Assembly (NCBI RefSeq): GCF_011390875.1
Contig: NZ_JAABRP010000006.1
Coordinates: 1 to 45,939, forward strand
Source of the DNA: Thiocapsa sp.
GTDB lineage: Bacteria; Pseudomonadota; Gammaproteobacteria; Chromatiales; Chromatiaceae
Direction of reading: 5' to 3'
DNA length: 45,939 nucleotides
In this document: positions 40,759 through 45,939 of the stretch, one piece after another
Position numbering within the stretch: position 1 is the first letter of the stretch
Layout of the letters: every line of letters begins with the position of its first letter
Program-made: the position numbers and the translations under genes
The notes under the pieces: generated by a model
What the model was told of the DNA's origin: nothing
What the model saw: only the letters and a program-made list of their open reading frames with translations
Database searches by the model: none

Positions 40759-41640
40759 CTACCCCTCGCCGACCGCACCGCGGATCACCTCGAAGATGGC
40801 CGCGGAATCCTCCTCGCCCAATCCGCCCGCGACCAGCAGGTTCAGCCATTCCGCCACCATCGCCGCCGTTGTCAAGGAGATACCCAACTCCTGCGCGGAC
40901 TCAAGCACGATCCGCATATCCTTTTGGTGCAGGCGTGACTTGAACCCCGGGGTGTAATCGCCCTTGATCATCCGAAGGCCATGCACCTCGAGGATTCGAC
41001 TGCCCGCAAAGCCGCCGAGCAGAGCTTCGCGCACCTTCAGTGGATCAACGCCACTCGCCTGCGCCAACAAGACCGCCTCCGAGACCCCGGCGATGGTCGC
41101 GCCGACGACGATCTGGTTGCATGACTTGCAGACCTGGCCGGCGCCGCTGGGGCCGACGTGCACGATATTCCCGCCCATCGCCTCGAACAGCGGTTGCACC
41201 CGCGCAAAGTCGGCCGGCTCACCCCCGACCATGATGGACAGGGTACCGGCCTTCGCCCCGGCCTCTCCGCCCGAGACCGGGGCGTCGAGCATCGCCGCTC
41301 CGGCGGCCCGGAGTTGCTCGGCCATCATCCGCGTGGACGAGGGCGAAATCGTGCTCATGTCCACGACCACCGCATCGGGTCGGACACCCTGGATGACGCC
41401 CTCGGGGCCGAGGATCACCTCTTCGACATCCGGCGTATCCGAGACCATCGTGAAGACGATTGCCGCCTCGCGGGCAACCTCCGCCGGGCTCGCAGCCGTC
41501 CGGGCACCGGCCTCGGCCAACGGCGCCATCGACTCGGGCCGACGTGCATGGACGACAAGATCGTGGCCGGCCTCAAGCAGGTTCAGAGCCATCGGCCGAC
41601 CCATGATGCCGAGGCCGATGAAGCCGACAGTTTCGGTCAT
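40759..41640 (-). CDS. garR: 2-hydroxy-3-oxopropionate (tartronate semialdehyde) reductase
   Basis: Reduces tartronate semialdehyde to D-glycerate with NAD(P)H in the glycerate branch of glycolate/glyoxylate use. The 293-residue product has the beta-hydroxyacid dehydrogenase signature VGFIGLGIMGRPMALNLL (about 5-22). The substrate-binding DAPVSGGEAGAKAGTLSIMVGG is near 118-139, the catalytic Lys segment GQVCKSCNQIVVG near 166-178, and a C-terminal helical domain has FKSRLHQKDMRI. The start ATG 41640 begins the conserved domain directly. It follows glcF by 107 nt on the same strand, so glyoxylate made by glycolate oxidase can be carried to glycerate, provided glyoxylate carboligase is encoded elsewhere. 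Confidence 0.92.
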   Translation of the reverse strand: MTETVGFIGLGIMGRPMALNLLEAGHDLVVHARRPESMAPLAEAGARTAASPAEVAREAAIVFTMVSDTPDVEEVILGPEGVIQGVRPDAVVVDMSTISPSSTRMMAEQLRAAGAAMLDAPVSGGEAGAKAGTLSIMVGGEPADFARVQPLFEAMGGNIVHVGPSGAGQVCKSCNQIVVGATIAGVSEAVLLAQASGVDPLKVREALLGGFAGSRILEVHGLRMIKGDYTPGFKSRLHQKDMRIVLESAQELGISLTTAAMVAEWLNLLVAGGLGEEDSAAIFEVIRGAVGEG

Positions 41641-41747
41641 GATGTAATCCTCATTCTTTGTTTCACCTGAGCCGCGCCCCGCCGCGGGCATTTCGAGCGA
41701 AAAGGGCGATTCGACCGCAAGACAAGAGCAAGCGCCCCGAGCGCGGC

Positions 41748-42956
41748 TCAGCCGTCGAGCAGCTCGAGCCAGTGGACGACGGGGATCTGGGTGCCGCCGC
41801 CGATCTGGAGCTGGCAGCCGATGTTGGCCGTGGCGATCAGCTCGGGCCGCCCGGACGCCAAGGCTTCGACCTTGTTGGCAAGCAGACGTGAGGAAAGCTC
41901 GGGCTGGGTGATCGAATAGGTCCCGGCGGAGCCGCAGCACAGATGGCCGTCCGGCACCGGAGTCATCGTAAACCCGAGCCGCGACAAGACCGGCTCGACG
42001 ACCTGCTTGAGCTGCTGACCGTGCTGCAGTGTGCAGGGGGCGTGGAAGGCAACCTTGCGACCTCCACCCGGCGAGCCGAGCGGCGCGAGATCCAGGCTCG
42101 CGATGACCTCGATCGGATCGCGCGCCAAGGCCGCTACACGGGTGGCCCGCTCGGCATAGACGGGATCGTCGGCCAGCGCATGGCCGTAATCCTTCACCAT
42201 CGCACCGCAACCGCTCGCGGTGACCAGGATCGCCTCGCAGCCCGCCTCGATCTCGGGCCACCAGGCGTCGATATTGCTGCGCATGGCGTCGAGCCCGTCC
42301 TTCACGGCGTTCAGATGGTAGGCCGCGGCACCGCAACAGCCGGCGTCGGGCGACTCGATCAGATCGATGCCGAGCCGCGCCAGCATGCGCGCCGCCGCGG
42401 CGTTGGTCTTGGGGGTCGCGACCGACTGAACACATCCGCCGAGCACCAGCATACGTCGCCGTCCGGCGGGCTTCGGCCAGGCACCGGCAGGGCGCGGTGT
42501 CGGCAGCTTCGCCTTGAGCTTGGCCGGCAGCAGCGGCTTCACCCAGCGACCGATCCGCATCAAGGGGCCGAAACGCGATGGATAGGGCACGGTCTTCACG
42601 AGCGCCCAACGCAGCAGCCGCTCGGATACCGGACGTTCCACGCGCTCCTCGACCAGATGCCGCCCGATGTCGAGCAGGCGCGCATAACGCACACCCGACG
42701 GACAGGTCGTCTCGCAGGAGCGGCAGGTCAGGCAGCGGTCGAGATGCTGCTGGGTGATGCGGGTCGGCGCCTGGCCTTCCATGACCAGTTTGATCTGGTA
42801 GATGCGCCCGCGCGGACCGTCGAGTTCGTCGCCGAGCAACTGGTAGGTGGGGCAGGTCGCGGTGCAGAAGCCGCAGTGGACACAGGTCCGCAGGATGGCA
42901 TCGGCCTCGCGGCCGGCGGGCGTGCTCAGAAACTCGGGCAGGATCTCGGTCTGCAT
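41748..42956 (-). CDS. glcF: glycolate oxidase iron-sulfur subunit GlcF
   Basis: The electron-transfer subunit of the membrane-associated glycolate oxidase (GlcDEF), which oxidises glycolate to glyoxylate in photorespiration. The 402-residue product has two 4Fe-4S motifs, CVHCGFCTATCP (about 24-35) and CLTCRSCETTCP (about 75-86). Two CCG-type cysteine-rich domains contain GCCGAAAYH and LCCGSAGTYS. The ATG at 42956 has AGGAG at 42963-42967. The first base of that site is the terminal base of a repeat element, so the element abuts the ribosome site. The gene is separated from glcE by two short repeat elements; glcD is not present. Confidence 0.95.
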   Translation of the reverse strand: MQTEILPEFLSTPAGREADAILRTCVHCGFCTATCPTYQLLGDELDGPRGRIYQIKLVMEGQAPTRITQQHLDRCLTCRSCETTCPSGVRYARLLDIGRHLVEERVERPVSERLLRWALVKTVPYPSRFGPLMRIGRWVKPLLPAKLKAKLPTPRPAGAWPKPAGRRRMLVLGGCVQSVATPKTNAAAARMLARLGIDLIESPDAGCCGAAAYHLNAVKDGLDAMRSNIDAWWPEIEAGCEAILVTASGCGAMVKDYGHALADDPVYAERATRVAALARDPIEVIASLDLAPLGSPGGGRKVAFHAPCTLQHGQQLKQVVEPVLSRLGFTMTPVPDGHLCCGSAGTYSITQPELSSRLLANKVEALASGRPELIATANIGCQLQIGGGTQIPVVHWLELLDG

Positions 42957-42966
42957 GCCTGGCTCC

Positions 42967-43051
42967 TAAACCGCGCCCAGCGCGGTATGCGATGTTTTTG
43001 GATGGGATCGGCCCCGGCAGACTTGACGACCGTTGGAGCAGGCGCGGTTTA
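42967..43051. repeat. 85-bp element with 11-bp terminal inverted repeats, second type
   Basis: TAAACCGCGCC (42967-42977) and GGCGCGGTTTA (43041-43051) are perfect inverted repeats. The length and end sequence are nearly the same as in the 86-bp elements, but the interior is unrelated. It lies directly upstream of the glcF ribosome site. Confidence 0.75.
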
Positions 43052-43072
43052 AAGTATTCAAAAAATTAAGTT

Positions 43073-43158
43073 TTAAACCGCGTCTCACCGAGATCGAGGC
43101 CATCTCCGAAGCCAAACACAAAATGAACATGACGCATGTCGCTCTGGACGCGGTTTAG
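43073..43158. repeat. 86-bp element with terminal inverted repeats, copy B
   Basis: The left end is TTAAACCGCGTC. The right end is GACGCGGTTTA with a final A to G change from copy A. It shows six differences from copy A over 86 bp. Its right end supplies the TAA stop codon of glcE (43155-43157, minus strand). Confidence 0.85.
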
Positions 43159-44252
43159 AGGGTCGCGTAGAGACGACCGGGGTTCAGGATGCCGCTCGGA
43201 TCGAAGGCCCGTTTCATCTCGCGATGCAGTGTCATGAGTCCGGTAGGGAGCGGGTGGAAGACCTCCGAGCGGCGATCTCCTCCGCGAAAGAGCGTGGCAT
43301 GCCCGCCGACGGCGCTGACCGCGAAACGGATGACGGCGGCCTCGGCATCGCTGCGCAGCCAGCGTTGCGCGCCGCCCCACTCGATCAGCTGCGCGCCCGG
43401 CAAAGCCAGAGGCGCGACGGTCGGCGGTACCGACAAGCGCCACAAGGGTGCATCCCCGGCAAAGAAGGGATGACCCTGCTCGCGTATCCGATCGCGCCAG
43501 AAGACGAGCGCCTCGCCGTCATCGACCGCCTCGCCCCCGATGCGCTCGGCAGCGGCGGAGACGCCGCCGTGGTTGCCGGACAACCGAACCCAAAGCTGCT
43601 CGCCGTCGAAACAGGTCGCGCTGATCGGCAGGGGCTTCGCGGCCCAGCCCGTCATACGGGCGATCGCCTCCTCCTGCGAGCACGTCTGCACCAGCGTCCG
43701 GCCCGTCGTCGGGATGGGGAGCACCTTCACACTGATGTCGAGCAGAACGCCGAGGGTGCCGAAGGCCCCGGTCATGAGCCGCGAGATGTCGTAGCCGGCG
43801 ACGTTCTTCATCACCTCGCCACCGAAGCGCAGGACCTCGGCTCGCCCCGTCAGCACGCGTGTGCCGAGCACCAGATCGCGTGCCGAGCCGGCGTAGGGTC
43901 GCGCCGGACCCGAGAGACCGCAGGCGATGGTTCCGCCCAAGGTCGCACCCGTCGTCGAGTCCCCTCCGCCCGAGACGTCGGCGAAATGCGGCGGCTCGAA
44001 CGGGAGCATCTGCCCCTGCTCGGCGAGCACGGACTCGATCTCGCGCAGCGGGGTGCCGCAGCGCGCGGTGACGACCAGCTCCTTGGGCTGGTAGTTGAGG
44101 ATCCCGGTATGCCCGGACAGCGACAAGACCTCGCCGTCGACCGCACGCCCGAGCCACGACTTGGTGCCGTTGCCTTCCAAGCGCAGAGGCAAGGAGACAT
44201 CGGCCGCGTGGCGGACCCGATCTTGAAGCTCGGCGGTCAGGTCGTTGCTCAC
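43155..44252 (-). CDS. glcE: glycolate oxidase FAD-binding subunit GlcE
   Basis: GlcE is the second FAD-domain subunit of glycolate oxidase. The 365-residue product is a PCMH-type FAD protein. It has LRLEGNGTKSWLG (about 22-34), ELVVTARCGTPLREIE (about 58-73), FADVSGGGDSTTGATLGGTIA (starting about 90), FGGEVMKNVAGYDISRLMTG (about 143-162) and the C-terminal FDPSGILNPGRLY that closes the family. The ATG at 44252 is used. The stop codon falls within repeat copy B. The usual order is glcD-glcE-glcF; here ruvA lies upstream instead of glcD, so the main catalytic subunit must be encoded elsewhere. Confidence 0.93.
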   Translation of the reverse strand: MSNDLTAELQDRVRHAADVSLPLRLEGNGTKSWLGRAVDGEVLSLSGHTGILNYQPKELVVTARCGTPLREIESVLAEQGQMLPFEPPHFADVSGGGDSTTGATLGGTIACGLSGPARPYAGSARDLVLGTRVLTGRAEVLRFGGEVMKNVAGYDISRLMTGAFGTLGVLLDISVKVLPIPTTGRTLVQTCSQEEAIARMTGWAAKPLPISATCFDGEQLWVRLSGNHGGVSAAAERIGGEAVDDGEALVFWRDRIREQGHPFFAGDAPLWRLSVPPTVAPLALPGAQLIEWGGAQRWLRSDAEAAVIRFAVSAVGGHATLFRGGDRRSEVFHPLPTGLMTLHREMKRAFDPSGILNPGRLYATL

Positions 44253-44422
44253 CGGTGTCCCCCTGTTTGTGCGGAGTAGTTCAACAAAGAAGTAAGAGAA
44301 CTCGACGAGAGAATCCCTTTGTTACGATTGTCGTTGTCGACAACAATCAGCGCCGGCATCACAGGGAACCGTCGGGCACGCTGCGCTTTGCCCGGTCCCG
44401 GTCCGGTCGTGTCGGAGCTTGG

Positions 44423-44453
44423 AGGATGGGTTTCGCTGCGCTCTACCCATCCT
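44423..44453. repeat. REP-like palindromic repeat between glcE and ruvA
   Basis: AGGATGGGT (44423-44431) and ACCCATCCT (44445-44453) form a perfect 9-bp stem around TTCGCTGCGCTCT. This sequence type (GGATGGGTAGAGCGCAGCGAAACCCATCC) recurs between genes in many gammaproteobacterial genomes. Here it lies 13 nt past the ruvA stop, in a position to form a 3' hairpin. Confidence 0.7.
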
Positions 44454-44466
44454 ACGAGGACGCGGT

Positions 44467-45075
44467 TCAGCGCCCGCTCGCAGCCCGCAGGGCGCTGCGG
44501 ATGATCTCCTCGGCCCCACCGCTCCCGTCATCCGCTGCGCGGGCCATCCGTGTCGCATCGACAGGGCGATAGCCCAGGGCCACCAGCGCGCTGACCGCAT
44601 CGGCGAGCGCGCGCTCGCGCGGGTCCGCACCGCCCGCCCGCGCCTCGGGAAGATGGGGGGCGCTTCCCGGAATCACATCCAGGCTGTCGCGCAATTCCAT
44701 CACCAGACGCTGGGCCGTCTTCCGGCCGATCCCCGGGACCCGGATCAGTGCATCGAGGTCCTCGTGCTCGATACATTGCGCAAAGCGTGCGGCGTCCATC
44801 GAGGAGAGGATTGCCAAGGCCATCTTGGCGCCGACGCCGGTGACCTTGAGCAGACGCCGAAAAAGCGCGCGCTCCTGCTCGCGGCCGAATCCGTAGAGCG
44901 ACCAGGCATCCTCGCGCACCACCAGATGGGTGACCAGGGCGACGGTCTCCCCGACGGCAGGCAGGTCGTAGAAGGTCGACATGGGCGCCTCGACCTCGTA
45001 GCCGACACCGCCCACGTCCAACAACAGCTGAGGCGGATGCTTGGAGAGGATCCGGCCGTGCAGACGGCCGATCAC
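44467..45075 (-). CDS. ruvA: Holliday junction DNA helicase subunit RuvA
   Basis: RuvA binds Holliday junctions and, with the RuvB motor, drives branch migration. The 202-residue product begins VIGRLHGRI (start GTG). It has the OB-fold domain I (to about 63) with VGGVGYEVEAPM, two helix-hairpin-helix motifs in domain II (VTGVGAKMALAIL about 77-89 and VPGIGRKTAQRLV about 112-124), a flexible linker and domain III (about 155-202). GTG at 45075 overlaps the ruvC stop as GTGA, which decides the start against an ATG three codons upstream. ruvB, usually next, is not present; the REP-like repeat and glcE follow instead. Confidence 0.94.
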   Translation of the reverse strand: MIGRLHGRILSKHPPQLLLDVGGVGYEVEAPMSTFYDLPAVGETVALVTHLVVREDAWSLYGFGREQERALFRRLLKVTGVGAKMALAILSSMDAARFAQCIEHEDLDALIRVPGIGRKTAQRLVMELRDSLDVIPGSAPHLPEARAGGADPRERALADAVSALVALGYRPVDATRMARAADDGSGGAEEIIRSALRAASGR

Positions 45076-45671
45076 GGGCGCCAATCCCGCCAGGAGGCGG
45101 AGGCCCGTCCGCGCGCCGGGATGCCCATCGAGTGGGCGTGGCAGAGCGCGATCGCCAAGGCGTCGGCTTCGTCCTCGCAGGGTACCTCGGTCAGCGCAAG
45201 CAGGACGCGGATCATGTGTTGGACCTGGGCCTTGTCGGCCCCGCCCGTGCCGACGACGGCGAGCTTGACCGTCTTGGGACTGTATTCGTGCACCGTGACG
45301 CCGGACTTGAGCCCGGCGCAGAGCGCGGCGCCGCGCGCCTGACCGATCTTGAGCGCGGCGGTCGGATCACGAGCGAAGATAAGCTGCTCGACCGCCATCT
45401 CGTGGGGTGCGTGCTCGGCCACAATGGCGGCAACACCGTCGAAGATGCGGCCGAGACGATCCGGCCAGGGGAATTCGCCGACCCGCAAGGTGCCGCTTGC
45501 GATCCAACGGCTGCGCTGACCGTCGGTATCGATGACCCCGTAGCCGGTTGTACGCGAGCCGGGATCGATGCCCAGGATACGATGGCGGAGCTTCGCCGGG
45601 GATCCGATCGGCGTACGGCCGACGATGTCGCCGCGCCGGACGCCGGGCGGGCGCTGCGCACCCTCAGGCAT
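45072..45671 (-). CDS. ruvC: Holliday junction resolvase RuvC
   Basis: RuvC cuts Holliday junctions symmetrically. The 199-residue product has the catalytic acidic residues in ILGIDPGSR (first Asp), AVEQLIFARDP (Glu) and CEDEADALAIALCHA (the last two Asp). The conserved GADKAQVQHM segment is also present. The core begins only about 30 residues in, giving an unusually long N-terminal extension (PPGVRRGDIVGRTPIGSP). No start codon lies closer to the core, so ATG 45671 is used; it overlaps the end of yebC by 8 nt. Gene order yebC-ruvC-ruvA is standard for gammaproteobacteria. Confidence 0.94.
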   Translation of the reverse strand: MPEGAQRPPGVRRGDIVGRTPIGSPAKLRHRILGIDPGSRTTGYGVIDTDGQRSRWIASGTLRVGEFPWPDRLGRIFDGVAAIVAEHAPHEMAVEQLIFARDPTAALKIGQARGAALCAGLKSGVTVHEYSPKTVKLAVVGTGGADKAQVQHMIRVLLALTEVPCEDEADALAIALCHAHSMGIPARGRASASWRDWRP

Positions 45672-45939
45672 CGAGCTCGGCCAGGATCTCGTCTGCGATA
45701 TCGGCGTTGTGGTAAACCTCCTGAACATCGTCCAGGTCGTCGAGGACATCGACCAGACGCAGCAGCTTCTCGGCCGTGTCGCGGTCAAGCTCGGCGAGGG
45801 TCGCGGCGTTGTAGGAGACTTCCGCCACCTCGGTATCGAACCCGGCTTGGGTGAGCGCGTCCTTCACCGACGCGAACGCCTCGGGCGTGGTCACCACGTC
45901 GAGCGAGCCGTCATCGTTGGCGAGGACATCCTCGGCACC
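45664..45939 (-). CDS. yebC: YebC/PmpR-family transcriptional regulator, 3' part only
   Basis: The gene runs off the right edge of the window; only the last 91 residues are visible. They show the family's C-terminal domain: a GSLDVVTTPEAFASVKDAL stretch, then LLRLVDVLDDLDDVQEVYHNADI (split as residues about 61-83 of the visible part) and the terminal ELDA. Frame and strand agree with the downstream ruvC, which it overlaps by 8 nt. YebC proteins bind DNA and/or relieve ribosome stalling. Confidence 0.9.
   Translation of the reverse strand, partial: GAEDVLANDDGSLDVVTTPEAFASVKDALTQAGFDTEVAEVSYNAATLAELDRDTAEKLLRLVDVLDDLDDVQEVYHNADIADEILAELDA

Noticed and set aside
43066-43443. Minus-strand open frame including repeat copy B and a similar one at copy A (40577-40849)
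   Set aside because: The shared peptide comes only from the repeat; the rest is antisense to real genes and the differences between copies are not codon-like.

Overview
The window comes from a GC-rich, bacteriochlorophyll a-making purple sulfur bacterium, most likely a gammaproteobacterium of the Chromatiaceae (Thiocapsa/Allochromatium-like). The grounds are a proteobacterial photosynthesis gene cluster with the order bchFNBHLM-puhABC, two PpsR/CrtJ regulators, and gammaproteobacterial housekeeping genes (yebC-ruvC-ruvA, queA, coaX, htrA).

Positions 1-19206 are the photosynthesis and light-regulation block. On the minus strand, bchF-N-B-H-L-M (protochlorophyllide reductase, Mg-chelatase H subunit, methyltransferase, C3-vinyl hydratase) form a tightly overlapping run. 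After a hairpin-containing spacer come puhA-puhB-puhC (reaction-centre H subunit and assembly factors). Divergent from bchF, on the plus strand, are ppsR1, bchG, bchP and a small three-helix membrane protein. Facing them on the minus strand is a two-gene unit, ppsR2-bphP. It encodes a second PpsR and a bacteriophytochrome that ends in PAS plus helical output with no histidine kinase, the BphP1/PpsR2 arrangement. PpsR1 keeps a cysteine next to its DNA-binding helices, whereas PpsR2 has no cysteine at all. This suggests that redox and far-red light inputs are split between two repressors. No PucC/LhaA-type gene sits at either of its usual places.

Positions 19345-28243 hold tRNA-Arg(CCU), a coupled run of M61 peptidase, birA and coaX, an rhlE helicase with a small RRM RNA-binding protein, a one-domain-type H-NS family protein behind an AT-rich palindromic promoter, queA, and a NamZ/DUF1343 exo-muramidase.

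Positions 28248-33510 hold a sensor kinase/response regulator pair bracketed by heptanucleotide tandem repeats, an HtrA/DegP protease, an exported duplicated-domain protein and a small lipoprotein. Positions 33618-35931 hold a CapK/PaaK-like adenylate-forming enzyme convergent with an exosortase-system-associated acyltransferase. Positions 36529-40626 form a three-gene unit: a short PstS-like periplasmic protein, an outer-membrane porin, and a membrane-bound GGDEF-EAL protein.

Positions 40632-44453 hold photorespiration genes (garR/glxR, glcF, glcE, with no glcD). They are interleaved with short elements of 85-86 bp that have inverted repeats beginning TTAAACCGCG. The window ends with ruvA, ruvC and the 3' part of yebC. 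No transposase, CRISPR array or prophage was seen.
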